A stretch of 64,000 bases of DNA, from the NCBI RefSeq assembly GCF_000516985.1, contig NW_006917091.1, forward strand, positions 1,564,977 to 1,628,976, written 5' to 3'. Source of the DNA: Pestalotiopsis fici W106-1. Lineage: Eukaryota > Ascomycota > Sordariomycetes > Amphisphaeriales > Sporocadaceae. Positions 36,431-49,896 of this stretch are shown piece after piece; positions within the stretch are counted from its first letter, which is position 1; the number at the start of each line of letters is the position of its first letter. The position numbers and the translations under genes were made by a program. A model generated the notes under the pieces. It was given only the letters and a program-made list of their open reading frames with translations, did not search any database and was not told the DNA's origin.

Positions 36431-37920
36431 TGCGCAAGACCTAAGGTTGGAATCATTCCTCAGGTATTAAAGATACACGATACTCTCAATCAATTACATA
36501 GGTATGTAGCTACCTACATAGTTATATATCGCGGCTAGCGGGCTCCGAAGGATTACGCTATACTCTGCGCTATAGTAGATCAGGCAGCTGCGATGCCATT
36601 ATCGGAACGCATCTTTTCATTTTCCGCGAATAAAAAGAATATCATAGGTGTGGACTAGACTATCTATAATCTGACAGATAGCGTACTCGGGCCCGAGATA
36701 GTTTAGCATTGGACATATCTCTCGGCTTCGGGTGCATGAAGTAAACCACGTGAGGAGAAGATTTGAAAACCGCGCCGTGCTGCAAAGAGAATTTTGAGGC
36801 ACATGAAATGAGCTTTTTGAAAAGCTTAAGTTTGGGTGGTCTTCATTATTGACCTGGAGTTTTAATTCAAACAGCGCACTGAGGAACCCGCATTGGTAGG
36901 CCTCCAGCTGCGAATGACGCAATTGACTTTCCGGGCATGATTTTGCCGATAGAAAGCGGCATGAAACCGCAGCTGCCGAGAGCAACCTGACTGCTACTTA
37001 ATTTTCTTTCTCAATCCTTCTCAATCGAATGGCGCTTATTGGATCCTATCTGCAATTTAGAGCTGGAAAGCGCACGGAATCTATGTGTCTCATTCGACCT
37101 CTGCCGCGCCGGTATCTTCTTTCTAATCGGAGGCAGGCGTCAGTTGCCGTTCATATCATCAGTATCTATGCCTCAGACTTTTGAAAGCCTGGGGAGAAAT
37201 CTGACACAATTACAATAAAACGCGTAGCTAGGCGTTCATTGACAGCAATGAATCCCCAGTGCGCATACGTCCAGCGGGAGGGAAAGGCGGGCTCTCAGAC
37301 AAATGTTCAATGAACAAACAATCGGGAGTTGAGATATCTGAGAATACACGCAGCCTATTATTTAGCTTATAAGACATGTCCATGCAAAACGTTTCTATTT
37401 GTTTTCGTCTTGTTTAGAGTCTTGTGATTTTGTGCGTGCCGCGGTTGACCGTTTGCCTTTATCAGTCTTCATCCTTCGGAAATCGAGTCAACGTCTTTTT
37501 ACCTGAGCCGTTTGCTTCAACATGACCCACATAGAAATGAAACCACCTCCTGACGAATTGTATCAATTCTGCATTGTGCTTAGTACCTAATATTAGCCGT
37601 TTGCAACGGCTTCTATCACTGGGCCAAGGCAGGTTTCAAACAAACAGGCACAGACAATGGCTGGAATATTGAAGTTAGGGCTCTGTACCTAGTGTTTCCC
37701 CAGCTACCTTGAGTTTCAATCCCAGACCTCGAACCAATCCGAACCTTCGCCTGTCTGCTTCTTGCCCCTTGGACTTTTTTTTCTTCACCTCAGTTGGAAC
37801 GGTACCAAAGGGCGCCCAATTCTGTCACTTCCAAGAATACTGAGCCATCGACCATTATCAACTTTTCGCAGTGGTAGCCATCACGAAAAGATCAAGCGCA
37901 CTCAGTGCGTCTCAATCACC
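36431..37920. other. Intergenic, probable right boundary of the cluster
   Basis: No gene. The region separates the divergent GMC and giant-protein genes and should hold both promoters. A single CGGGCAT site lies at 36932-36938. Confidence 0.4.
36932..36938 (+). promoter_or_regulatory. Candidate cluster half-site CGGGCAT (GMC upstream)
   Basis: Matches the palindrome arm from the PKS promoter. It lies about 0.5 kb upstream of the GMC start and is weak as an isolated 7-mer. Confidence 0.25.
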
Positions 37921-40900
37921 ATGGAGGCCGAGGTGTCCATAGAGACACTTTCCTACTTCTTCCATCACGTTTTCCTGCCGCCAAAGCTCCCAGGCGGGGA
38001 TAACCGTTCCGCAAGACAAGATGACCATTTGCTGCGCTTCGTTCAAGACAGTCTTTTGCGCTGCTCTTCCCTGGCAGAAGAGCAACACCAAGATGTATTC
38101 CAAGACCTAAGTGCTATGGTCAAGAGTATGCGCCAAGTCCGTAACGACCACGGACACCTCGATGAGCACGCACTATTGAACGCTCTGCAGAGCATGTCCA
38201 CCACAGGTAATTCATCTTAGCACCTTCCAATTCCGAGTTCAAGCTGACTGACGACCAAGGATCGCCTACTGTACTTCCCCTCGAGATTACTGAACAGAAT
38301 GCTGGAATCATTATTCGAAAAGCCGAAGATCAAGTCGTTTTTGAGGTGTTTGAACTGTCGCCCGACAATGCTTCGGTATTCAAGACCCAAGGTCGTCTCG
38401 TACGACACTTTCCATCTACTTCTGTGGCAATCGCCACCAATACCGTCCAGGAACCTGGATTCAACCAAGTCATTGCAAATACCCTCGCAAAGATGAGTCA
38501 TCAAGCTGTCCCCGGAATGCGACCACAAGTGAGAAAAGCCCAACAGTACCACGACGAAGAACGAGATACAACCAAGCCATGTGTAGTCACCGAGTTTCTC
38601 TCCAACGTGTTACTGGCATTCGGTACCCAGGCCACCGAGACCAGCTTGTGCAAGAATACCCGAGAAGAAGTCATGTGGAACGACAGCAGGCTTCCCTGGC
38701 GACGCAGCCCACTATGGTTACTTGTACGCGTGGCCTTACAATCGACATTGCGACGCAGATCCCATGGCTCGGACGATTTGTACAAGTATTTCATGGCCTT
38801 TTTGTTGTCGGGCATCATGGATCAAGCCTGTTCAGTCTCGATGGCATCCGAGGTTTTGCACGCCATGTCTGCCAAGCTCTCGCGTCGCTGGGTGAAGTTG
38901 GGTCATTCCAAAAGCAGTGCCTTGGCCCAGCATATCAACCAAAGTATGCTTGCAGCATCGCGATTTGTGAAGACACGTTGGGACACTATCTGCCAGCAAG
39001 CGAGTCCACCTCTCGATCTAGGGCTACTATCTCGCCTTGACACGAAGCGAGATATTCGTTTCCATTTGCCAAAATTGGACAAGTTTTTGCGAGGCATCCC
39101 TCGACGCACTTCGTCTCCAGTCACTTCATCATTCACGCCACTTTCCCAGGTCCCAAGACTTTCGTCATTGTCTTTGCCTACACAGGTCCTAGATTCCAAG
39201 AACGAGGAATACCGACCATTTCGCCTTGCCGCATTTGAGTCGTGGGTAGACAAGAATCTTACTACCTGGCTAGAGGCCAATGTTCATTGCCCATCCGTTT
39301 GCCATGATTTGAGGGATCTGACTGAAAAGTATCACGCGGATGCCAAAGCTTACTACCGAAATCTTCCAGAAGGCATATCTCGAATGTTCTTGACCATCTT
39401 GGAGCTATGGGTGGCGGCCGACAGGGTTGCTGTGACAGCTCTCCCATTGTTGAGAGACTACCAGCATGAAATTCCCGTCGAGCTCTATCAGGCTTTGCTG
39501 TTGTCCCGAATACACGACATGGAGAGATTGGACAAGGCAGAAAAGTATCTCATTGAACGCAAGGCATTTGCACTTCAAAAAGATTTTCCTTCCGTGTTCC
39601 GGTCATTTGGAGATGCAGGCTCGTTCTCAACACGATACTTTTCCGACTCCCACAAGCATCAACGTCTGCTGATTGAAATTGAAGAGTACGCAAACAAAGA
39701 AAGGTCTGCCAAGATTACTGAACTGGAAAGACTACAGAATGAGTACCGAGAACTCATGCGACTTCACAGTGAAGCAACTTGTACGAAGAAGACAGTTTAC
39801 GATGACTGGAACGTCCCTTCCACGTCCCATCTTAGCTGCGATCGATGCTGGTACGAGAGACGTGCGAAAGAATTGACGATTCAGATACACGAATGGCCAC
39901 TACCAGCTTTGGAGTCCCAGAAACAAGCAACTGTTGTCGAACTTGATCCGCCTCCTCCCCTTCAAAGCTGGAGGGACCTGACGATATATCTCATTGACGA
40001 TGTTCTCAAGTCATATCCGTCGCACGAAGAAACTCTTAGGACTCGCCACACTCTTCGGAATTATGCTGGCCTGCGTCAATGGCAAAATATGTCGTACAAC
40101 GGTCGTTTATATTTGTTTTCTAAAACTAAGCCTCATGTCAGAACGCATCGAGATGGCAAATACCTTGCATCCCTCGAAACATCAGACGTCTGTGTCAACA
40201 ACGGGCTACAGCTGTCCTACTTTGACAGTGAACGGAACGTTTTCATGTCCAAGCTTGCATCTAGCGAGAAAACCTCATCAAGTTGTCTCATCAAGCTTCC
40301 ACGGCGCTCGGCAGGTCTGGAAAAGTTCATGGTTCGCACACATAGTTCTGCAAACGGAGTGTTTCCAAATACAGTTCTCGCATATCAAGATGAATACCCG
40401 GCTCATATGAAGCTTGGAGAGTGCAAGGCGCTCGCGTCCATTCCTTGCGGATACAAGCTACAATGGATGGGTATACTTCGAGAGCTGACAAGCCCGCTAA
40501 TCGACTTCAACAAACCAGAGTCGGCCATCTTCCTAGCTCAGATCTCTCTTCAAACTGGCCCCGCCCTCTCGGGAAAGCCATGTAGAGCTTCCCACTTGGA
40601 CCTCACAGATGACGGCATGATCAGTCAACTCCTCGCTGCTCTCCACAACCGTCTCTCACGAATCGAGGAAAACCTCGAATCCACCACCAGCCTTTGGACT
40701 TTCATTTTGCTGGCAGCTCGATCCATGACAATCACGAACACTTCCAAGGCAGGGCTGATGGATTTCTTGGGTTGTGCTAGAACGACAGCCTATCGCTGGT
40801 TGCTCAAACTAGTCGAAAGGTCAAGCAGCTCACAAAATGATGAACAAAGAAATCAGCTGCAGCGTATGCTGTATAATACTGCTCTGATATGTTCGGAGAC

Positions 40901-43900
40901 GTTCAATGTGGATCATGAGCAATTGGAGCACATCTTGGATCACCCCGACGCCGTCTCGATTTTCGTTGAGTCGTCAATCAACATCCGCGATCATTCACAG
41001 CTCGCAGACGAGAACGATTCGCTCCAGTCCTTGTTGTTTGAAAGATGGCGCCACGTCATGCATCGTGCAAGTCCAATTATGAGGGATCAAGTCCTTCTTT
41101 GCGGCAACAATGGTTTGAATTTGGCAATCAGCCGCCATTGGCCAGGATTCACCTCGGCATCAGACTGGTGTTCGAGTCCATCGGCCGATTACTGGATTGA
41201 GAGTCCCTCCAACTCGATTCATTATAACACATTGACTGGCGAACTGCTTGTGAATGGGCGACCGCTGTCACACCTGCCTACGACATATACATCCAACCAA
41301 ATGTATCGTGATCTTTTCGGCCGTTGTTTGATGAACGTGATGCCGAGTCTCCTTCCTGGAATGGATTTTTCAAGCAAAATGGCTTTTGAAGGTCACAATG
41401 TACATTTTGGCAAGCAACCCACTTCAGGTTGTCCTGAGCAATTGTTGATACGCATCATCAAGGCGGATTCAAATTACGACATCGTACCTTCTGATACCTT
41501 GGCTGGGGTCCTTCCACACGCCTTCGTGCGAGACTTCGTACACTGGTATGATCATAGCACTGGAAGTATCGAGTTTCGATCAATCAACAGTCCGTGGAAG
41601 AAAAGCGATCAGAATTGGCAACTCATTCATGGCGATCATGGCTGGAAACTGACCCACTGTCTGGACGATTACATTGTCAATCCTTCAAGCAAAATTGCCA
41701 AACACATATCCGTAGTGCTTGGAGCACTCGAAGACCCTTTCCATCAACATGTAATATACGATGCGGCCCAGAGATGTCTTGACATTCAACTCTATCGTTT
41801 ACGCATGGATTTCTTTGCTCGAAGAGACTCTACTGCAATTGAATCATGCCAATTTCGAGGTATGCAAGTTGACGAACAACAATCGATAGGCACATTGATC
41901 GGCTTGAGAAGTAAGCTCGTTCTACGGGGATCAGACAATCAAAACAGCCGTTTGGTCCTTGTTTCAGAGGGTCGAGTGAAACTACGAGGTGATTTCGATG
42001 GACTTTCAGCAAACATGCACCCACAGGTGTTTGTTGAGATCGGTACAGCCTCCAGAGTCCAACCTTACCGAATTGACCCAAAGTTGGGCAGGCTCGTAGA
42101 TTGTGGAACATTGCAAAGCAAACTATTTCTTGCTCATCTACACGCAACCACGTCTCATTGCTTGCCAGATCCATTGACTGGGACAACTGGTACTGAGCAA
42201 GCACTGACAATCATGAGATCAGCAGTCGTCACATCAACTGTACACCTGAACGAAGAAGAGAGTGATCGCCTGGAGCGAATTGCTGCATTGGCGCCAACGA
42301 GACAGTTCTACCCTCGAAATGAGAAGGTCATGCAGACAGTAACATGGTCTTCTCAGTTGAGCTTTTACTCGCAACATGGTCTGCTCTACACTGTCGCGAA
42401 GGATCTACTTGCAAATGTCCAACGTACCAGCTTCCTCTACCCTCATGAATCACCTACAAAGCTGAGGATTGAACATTCAGACATGGAGCTAGTAGCAAGA
42501 GATCTCAACAATACAGCGTACCTACGGACTGATGGCTTTGGTGCTGAGGTATTCTCAACAAGTGGAGACATGCTTTACAAACAGAGGGATCGCACTCATG
42601 ACTCTCAGCGCACTGAGCACACTGGGAAAATGGCCATGAGGGTGTTTGAGAAGAACCAATCCCTTCAAGAACGTCCTATCAATGGCTTGGCTACGAATAT
42701 CTATCATATTCTGTCTAAGTCGTCCCTGACATCAGCAATAAATGAGGAGCCAAAGCTCTACGAGGTGCAATATAGTGCCAACTGGTTGACAAAGCCAAAA
42801 AGTGCTCTTTCGAAACTATGGCACAAAATCCACTATGCGTTTCAATTTAACCATCAGTGGATCAATCGATTCCAAGTTGCCATGTGGCTTGCTGCCCAAG
42901 CATACGCATCTGAAGAATTCAGCCAAGTGAATCAAGTTCTCTTTGGGCTAGCCTGTTTACCTAGGGTGTCCGAGGTTCAGCTACCGGCCGTGGGGAATTA
43001 CAACTTGTCTGGAGGCTTTGAATTCGATGAAAATGAAATCAAACGTCTCGTCAACAAGGCAGTATACCCACTAAGTGAGTGCCCCGAATCGCATCTTCTG
43101 AGTAATCACTCGGAAACATATTGGGAATTCCAGGAAAGACAGAACCGATCATACAACAGCAACAAGGACAAGTCGATCTCCGCTTTTGTCGAAAATCTCA
43201 GAAACCAATGGCCATGTCCAGAACCTCCCCCCTTGCCGCCGAATGACTACATCAAGAGTCCCGAGGCTATGGTAGCTATTTCATCAATATGGAAGACTTG
43301 GCACAAGAATCTGCTCTTCTTGAGATATCTGGAACAGATCGAGCAAGCTCTTTCGAGTTATGATGTCACACCACTGTGTTTCCAACCAGTACAGGGTCCT
43401 ACCCAGTCAAATCCCAGTTCTCGGCAGGCCAGGTCTATTTCTACGAATGATCTGTTTCGAGGTGGCGAGACATCACAAGCTCTCACATCATGCATTCAAT
43501 TGACTGTGTCTCTTGACAACAGTCCACAGCATGAAATCTGCAGTGGGAAGCTGAATGATGTTATCAACCACCTCGAACAGAGAGCTTCATCCATATACGA
43601 GAAACATTATATACTCGAACTACAACACAGCCTGGATGAATTGCAAACTCAAAGCCATCAATACTGTGTGGCTCAGTCAGGTGCATTCTTGAGAGACTTG
43701 GTACAAAGGTATCAGTTGGAATGCGAGTCTCATGTGTCTCGACTGTTCGACATGATGATGGTGGACACTGACTTTTCAAGACAAGCATTGCCGTCACACG
43801 AATCGGGCGAAACGGGTTATGATCACCAAGGTCAGACGGACTTTCTTCCTCGCCGTTCCCCGTCGTTCTTTTTGAGTCAGTTGCAAAGATCTAGGTGGAG

Positions 43901-46900
43901 TCGCCTGTCTGAATCTTGGAAGAGGAAAATTGTGGCATATGGTCTTGCTCTGGTAAACCTACAGCGCGCTGGCCGCTTGTTACAACACTGTGGAAATGAG
44001 TCCGAGTTCACCAAAGAACTTCGCAATCCAGGCCATCAAGATTGGGACCCATTTGAGTATCCAGAATGGCTCCTGATGGAGTGCGAGAGCGGCTTTCTCA
44101 TACGACCTGTGCAGCATCAGATTGCTTTGCAAATGATGGCACCACCTGATGGAAGAAACGCGACAATGCAGCTCAACATGGGAGAGGGAAAGTCTTCAGT
44201 CATAGCACCTTCAATTGCTCTCGCTTTTGCCAATGGCTCGCAACTCTTGCGGCTTATCGTGACCAAACCGCAATTCCGGCAAATGCGTCAGATCCTGCTG
44301 GCACGGCTTGGCAATTTGGCTGGGCGTCGGATCTACGAATTTCCAATCTCGCGTGACGTGCGCCTCGACACCAGCAGAGTTGAAGTCATACGCGGTATGA
44401 TACAGGAGTGTATTCAAGAAGGTGGCTTGATGCTTGTCCAGCCGGAACATTTGCTTTCTTTTCAGTTGATGGGAATAGAACAAATGATCAATGGACAAGC
44501 CACGATCGCGCGCAGTCTTCTGGATATTCAGCATCACTTTGACACCCACTCCAGGGACATCATCGATGAGAGCGATGAGGTCTTGAGTGTCAAGTTCGAG
44601 CTCGTGTATACAATCGGGCAACAGAGACCGATTGAGCACAGTCCTCAGCGATGGACCGTGATACAGCAAGTCCTTGAATTTGTTCGACAGCTGGCTGTGG
44701 ATATGCAATCCGAGTTCCCCAAGTCCATGGATGTCTACGATTGGCGCCATGAATCATGGCGTTACCCGCGGATACGGATTTTCAGAAAAGATGCGCTGAG
44801 CACGCTCGTAGAACGTCTAAGCGAGAAGATCTGTCAGGAAGGACTAGACGGATTCCCCATCTCACGCCAGCCGAAAAAGACGAGGCTTGCTGTCCAAAAG
44901 TACATATCAATGCATGATATCCCCCTTGACGATGTTGAGTGTGTCGAGAAGGGTGCCTTCTGGACTGATGCTGTCGTGAGCACTCTACTCCTGCTTCGAG
45001 GCTTGATTGCGGGTGGTGTCATCTCTCACGCTCTCTGTCAGAAACGGTGGCGGGTCAACTATGGCGTCGATGTGAATCGAGTACCAAAAACACGGTTGGC
45101 TGTCCCCTTCAGAGCCAAAGACGATCCTGCCCCCAGGTCCGAATTCAGTCACCCCGATGTTGTCATAGTCTTGACGAGCTTGAGTTACTACTACTCCGGC
45201 TTGGAAGACCAGGATCTCTTTGATTCATTTCACATGCTCAGAGTCAATGACCAGTCAACATCAGAGTATGCAATCTGGGTTCAATATGCATCACCGGATT
45301 TGCCGCACGCATTTCGTGATCTGGCTGGCATCAATTTACAGGACCGCGCTCAGTGCGTTTCGGAGATCTTTCCGCATCTGAGATACTCCAAAGGCGTTAT
45401 TGATTATTTCATGTCGCGCATCATCTTTTCCAAGGAAATGAAAGAATTTCCTCACAAGCTTTCGGCATCGGGTTGGGACTTGTGCAGGGTCAAGACACAT
45501 CCAGTCACCGGCTTCAGCGGCACTAATGATTCTCGGTGCATTTTGCCAGCTTCGATCAAGCAGCTTGATTTGCCGCAGCAGAGACACACAAATGCTCTAG
45601 TCCTGGAATACTTGGTGCGGCCTGAGACCAAGGTATTTCTGATGCCTAAAGGCACAAGCTCCAACGGTCCATCTTCAGACGGGGCACAGCTCCTGCAACA
45701 ATTCATGCAGTTGCAACCCCAAGTCCGGGTCATTCTTGATGTTGGCGCCCAAATCATCGACCTTACAAATGTTCAAGTCGCTCAACAATGGTTAGATATG
45801 GTGGAAGAAGATGGCGAACAAACTCAAGCCGTAATCTTCTTCAATGATCAGGATGTTTTATCCGTTGTCGACAGGTCCGGATGCATTGAGCCTTTGCAAA
45901 TTTCTCCCTTTGCCAAGCAAACGGAAAAATGTCTCGCGTTTCTCGATGAGTCACACACTCGAGGTACAGATTTGAAGTTGCCACAAGACTATCGTGCTGC
46001 AGTCACGTTGGGTCAGAATATCACCAAGGACCGTCTTGTTCAAGGTACGTAATGCAATCACAGATCAAGCGTTTCGAGTTTCGAGTTTCGGTGAAATCTA
46101 ACGATTTTTAGCGTGCATGCGGATGCGAATGCTAGGTCAGGGTCAATCTGTAGTGTTTTGTGTGCCGGATGAAATCAGAAACAAAATCATGCAGGAGCAC
46201 GCTCTCCCCGTGGACGGGAATATTGATGTCACCCACATTTTGACATGGGCAATCAGCGAAACCTTTTTGGATACCAAGAAGGCGGCTCCGTTGTGGGCTA
46301 CGCAGGCAACAAGGTTCTACAACCAAGACCGTGTCCGAAAAGAGCGAATTGAGGCCAAAGGAAATTATTCCGAGCTTTGGGCTGGACGCTTCCTAGAAGA
46401 CGAGGCGCACTCTCTAGAACGTCGGTACCGCCCAGGAGTTGCGAGCTCCAGTATCGCAGACTTGTGTAAAGGCCTCAGTGATGCCATCTTTGGACAGATC
46501 AACAATCATCTTGAACAATTTGGGCCATTGGACACTGAGATGGCTTCTCTTCAGGAACAGCAAGAGCGTGAGCTATCGCCAGAGGCAGAGGAAGAACGCC
46601 AAGTCGAGCGACCGACCCGTGCAGAGCCTTTATCTCACCGAGTTCATCCAAACGTACTCCAATTTGTCAGACATGGCTTTGTCGCCACAAACAAGAGCGG
46701 CTTCAACAAGGCCTTCAAGACACTTGGAGACACAAGTATAGCTGCTCACGCCAACATCAACGAGTTGCCACGTGATCTTCTTGTCACAGATGATTTTGCT
46801 AGGACCATAAAGGTAAGATCCAGGTTTCCCTCGGATCTCTTTCAACGGCCTGTACAATGGATCCTCGCGACGGGCCGGCAAAATGAGTCTCCAGCACACT

Positions 46901-47400
46901 TGGTTGTAATCAGCCAATACGAAGCACATGAGCTTCTCGAAGACATCAAGAGGTCGAAATTTGTTTCATTGCACCTCTACAATCCTCGTATGGATCTGAA
47001 CAACCCGTCGTTGGATCATCTAATGCTCTACACAGTTCCTCGACGTGAGAACATAAACAGTGTAGCCCCGAGTCTGGTGCACCAACTCAATCTCTTTGCT
47101 GGACAGCTGTACTTGCAATCTTTCGAGGAGTATACTCAAGTCTGCCAACTTCTCTGCCTTGCTTGTGAGACTGCCGACAGCGATATCCCTCTCGGAGCAG
47201 ATGGATTTATACCCCCAGGTCAGACGGCGGGTATATGCACGAACGATGGCCACTACATGCGCAGCCCTACCAAGTTTATTCACGAACTCATGGCCAGGAT
47301 TCGACGGAACAGTGAAGGAGTTGAGAAGACACACATGGGGAAGCTACTTGCAGGGAAACTTCTGAAGAGGGATGATTTCACAGATGACTCGAGTGAGTGA
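37921..47400 (+). CDS. Giant DUF6606/DUF3638/DUF3645-type protein with SF2/SecA-like ATPase motifs
   Basis: Exons are 37921-38206, 38260-46044 and 46112-47400; 3119 residues. Both introns (53 and 67 nt) keep frame. ATG 37921 begins MEAEVSIETLSYFFHHVFLP, the usual beginning of these very large fungal proteins, which databases often label 'ubiquitinyl hydrolase' without clear evidence. The C-terminal third has a motor-like series: LNMGEGKSSVIAPSIALAFA (Walker A, about 2070), IVTKPQFRQMRQIL, LMLVQPEHLLSFQ, DIIDESDEVLS (motif II-like, about 2197), THPVTGFSGTND (about 2511), FLDESHTRGTDLKLP (about 2656) and RLVQACMRMRMLGQGQS (about 2690, motif VI-like). That order fits an SF2/SecA-type ATPase core. 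The N-terminal 2000 residues are helical with no motif I can name. No ubiquitin-protease triad is evident to me. Function unknown; conserved housekeeping gene outside the cluster. Confidence 0.9.
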
Positions 47401-49053
47401 TAGCTGGCCCATATGGCCGTTCCTATGGGGGTTTCATCCCAATAGGGGCCAGGCGAGACATTGGAATGTGATCAAGATTGAGTATTCTAGGGTAGTTGAC
47501 GTAATTACAATCACTTTTGATCTGTATAGTATATCCACCTGCTTCTGTTTAATCATTCGCGCTCTGTCTGATGTGTCGTGGTGAGAGTGACGATATTAAG
47601 TCCCTGAGCATTCGCATAGACCTGCCCAAGAGGGCCAAAGTTGTCGAGCTTTCCATCGACGATCCAAACCCCAGAGAGTGGTAGGCGTGACCTTGGACAA
47701 AGTCCACACCATATGCTCTCATTTCAAGGTCAAGCGGGATTGTACACATAGAGGTTCTGAGAGCAAGTATTCTCGTCTTCAACCAGCATTGCTGATCCAA
47801 CTATGAGACTAAGAAATGAAAATGTCAAGCATTATACTGATGAAATTGGGGGAAAGTTTGCGCATACCTGCTTTTCCGGTCCACAACTGCTGATGAACTA
47901 AATCATCAAGACTGGGTTTCGGGCTTTCCACTTGATAGAGTCTCCAGTTCTTTCCCTAGGAGCTCCAGAGATTTGCGGAAGACGTCCTCGAGAGAGCTCC
48001 TATGACCCCAATATCGATCACCCGGCTTTCCCCGGAGTAAAACCTGGCATTGTGCTTAAACGCATGCGGGCCAGTAAACAGAAATTGCAATTTGTCTTTG
48101 CCTAACGGATCCATGTCTCCGTCCTATCTACTCACTGTCCTCTTCTCATGGCACCATAAAGTTCTATGCCACTCAGAATCCAGCCAGTTAAATTTCCAAG
48201 TTGTCACAATCCCCATTTAGAGTTTGCGGAGTGTCCCCCGCACGTAGATTCTCGCGGCACCTGTGTGTAATCGCTGAACCCTCGTTCCGGTTGATAGAAT
48301 GGATCCTTGTTGTTTAATATTGAGTGATAATCTGAAAGGAAGGTGTTCTTTAGCCGACTTGCGGTTTTTCAGGCGGCTCTCGTAGTAAGTGGGACCAATG
48401 CGTGGATTTAGAGAAAGTCAAGCGGCTTGGGAATACCACAAATGAGACGACTGGATATAACCTTCAACGATTGACATGTTCTCACTGATTCTTCCAAATT
48501 TCACGGGCCACAGTCATGCACTTTGTAAGCAACGGACACGATCTGTCATTGCTTGCCATATAGAAAATCCAAGACTGTTTAACAATAGAAGAGAAGAGAT
48601 CAAATCCCACAAGACATGCAGAATGTATTCGTGATCTACAGCTACTTGATGGTGGCAGCACCCAAGGACCATCAATGAAATATACAAACATTGAAAAGAC
48701 CGTCTCATTAGACATGGTAGCTTCTAGTGATTACAAAGTCTCTCGATCTTCGTACTACTATCTAGGCTGTACTTACCGTAAACAGTGGGCCATGATGCGC
48801 TAATGCACCCCCTTGTACAAGTGTCAACTCCAGCGGACCCGAGGCCCTGGACCCCGAATTTCCGAAACCGCGTTCGGGTCGGGCTTAGACGTCATCCTAG
48901 AAACTTTTACCCAAAAAAATAGTCGACTGTCCGAGTTCCAACCAACACCAAACCTGTGCAGTTTGCCCCCAGGACAATAACAAGGACTTTCTTCTTCCAA
49001 ATACACCACGAGTAGGACATTTCTGCAGAGCCAAAACCTTCGTAGCGACCACG
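47401..49053. other. Intergenic, no supported gene
   Basis: This 1.65-kb stretch has only short open frames of uncertain composition, for example 47549-47800 on minus. I could not assign any. The promoter of the Jac1-like gene should lie near 49050. Confidence 0.35.
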
Positions 49054-49896
49054 ATGAGAAACTCCATCTTTTCCAAGGGCCGACAAATAAGCGGCGGCTT
49101 GTGCGACGCATGCAAGCAGCAGCACCGACAACGGCGGTCTCTGAGCATCGCATCCTCGTCTCGTGCCGCCACTGCTGCCGCCGCCCGGCATACGTCGCCG
49201 TCTTTGTCGGCACCCAGTTCAGCGTCCAAGGTCAACAACACCCCTTACCGGTCGGCGCGCCCTTTCTCAACGTCTAGAATCCTAAGGACCGAGTCGACTG
49301 CAAACGCACAAGCAGAAGAAACCGCGACTTCCACGAGCGCCGCCACGGCACCCACGCCGCAGACACACTATGACTTTTTCCCCGACTCCCTGCCCCAAGG
49401 CCCGCCGCCAAAGGGCCCCTTCAGCATCGACGTGCGGACGCTGCGCCGCGAGTTCCTCCAGCTGCAGTCGCGCGCGCACCCGGACCTGCACCCGCCGCAC
49501 CTAAAGTCGCGCGCCGAGGCCACGTCGGCGCGCATCAACGAGGCCTTTCGCACCCTCGCCAACCCGCTCCTGCGCGCCCAGTACCTCCTCTCCCTGCAGT
49601 ACGGCCTCGACGTGGCCGCCGACGAGACGGCCAAGGTCGACGACCCGGAGCTGCTCATGGAGGTCCTCGAGGCCCGGGAGCAGATCGAGGACGCCGAGGA
49701 CGAGAGCGAGTTGGAACCCTTGCGCGCCGCTAATGCTGCGCGCGAAGAGGAGAGTATTGCCGAGCTGGAGCGCGCGTTTGCCCATGCGGATCTCGAGGCT
49801 GCGGTGCGCGAGTGCGTCAAGTTGCGGTATTGGGTCAATATCCGCGAGAGTATTGATAATTGGGAGAGGGGCAAGCCCGTGGTGCTTGAGCACTGA
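49054..49896 (+). CDS. jac1: Mitochondrial iron-sulfur cluster co-chaperone (Jac1/HscB family)
   Basis: Intronless, 280 residues. The N-terminus is rich in Arg and Ser/Ala without acidic residues (MRNSIFSKGR, then SLSIASSSRAATAA), as expected for a mitochondrial presequence. The J-domain begins about residue 107 (HYDFFPDSLPQGPPPKGPF) and contains the essential HPD in QSRAHPDLHP (about 142-144), then ARINEAFRTLANPLLRAQYLL, which is diagnostic for HscB. The C-terminal helical bundle (ELLMEVLEAREQIEDAED, then ECVKLRYWVNIRESI) binds the scaffold protein. Known role: delivers the scaffold-bound Fe-S cluster to the mitochondrial Hsp70. A CDAC pair occurs near residue 17. Codon use is strongly GC-rich in the J-domain. 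Confidence 0.93.
   Translation: MRNSIFSKGRQISGGLCDACKQQHRQRRSLSIASSSRAATAAAARHTSPSLSAPSSASKVNNTPYRSARPFSTSRILRTESTANAQAEETATSTSAATAPTPQTHYDFFPDSLPQGPPPKGPFSIDVRTLRREFLQLQSRAHPDLHPPHLKSRAEATSARINEAFRTLANPLLRAQYLLSLQYGLDVAADETAKVDDPELLMEVLEAREQIEDAEDESELEPLRAANAAREEESIAELERAFAHADLEAAVRECVKLRYWVNIRESIDNWERGKPVVLEH

Noticed and set aside
44211..44750. 179-residue open frame antisense to the giant gene
   Set aside because: Lies wholly opposite the motif-bearing ATPase exon and has no independent features.
47549..47800. 83-residue minus-strand open frame
   Set aside because: Composition is vaguely protein-like, but there is no motif, no partner exon and no clear end.
48482..48715. 77-residue minus-strand open frame
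   Set aside because: No family features; likely a chance frame.
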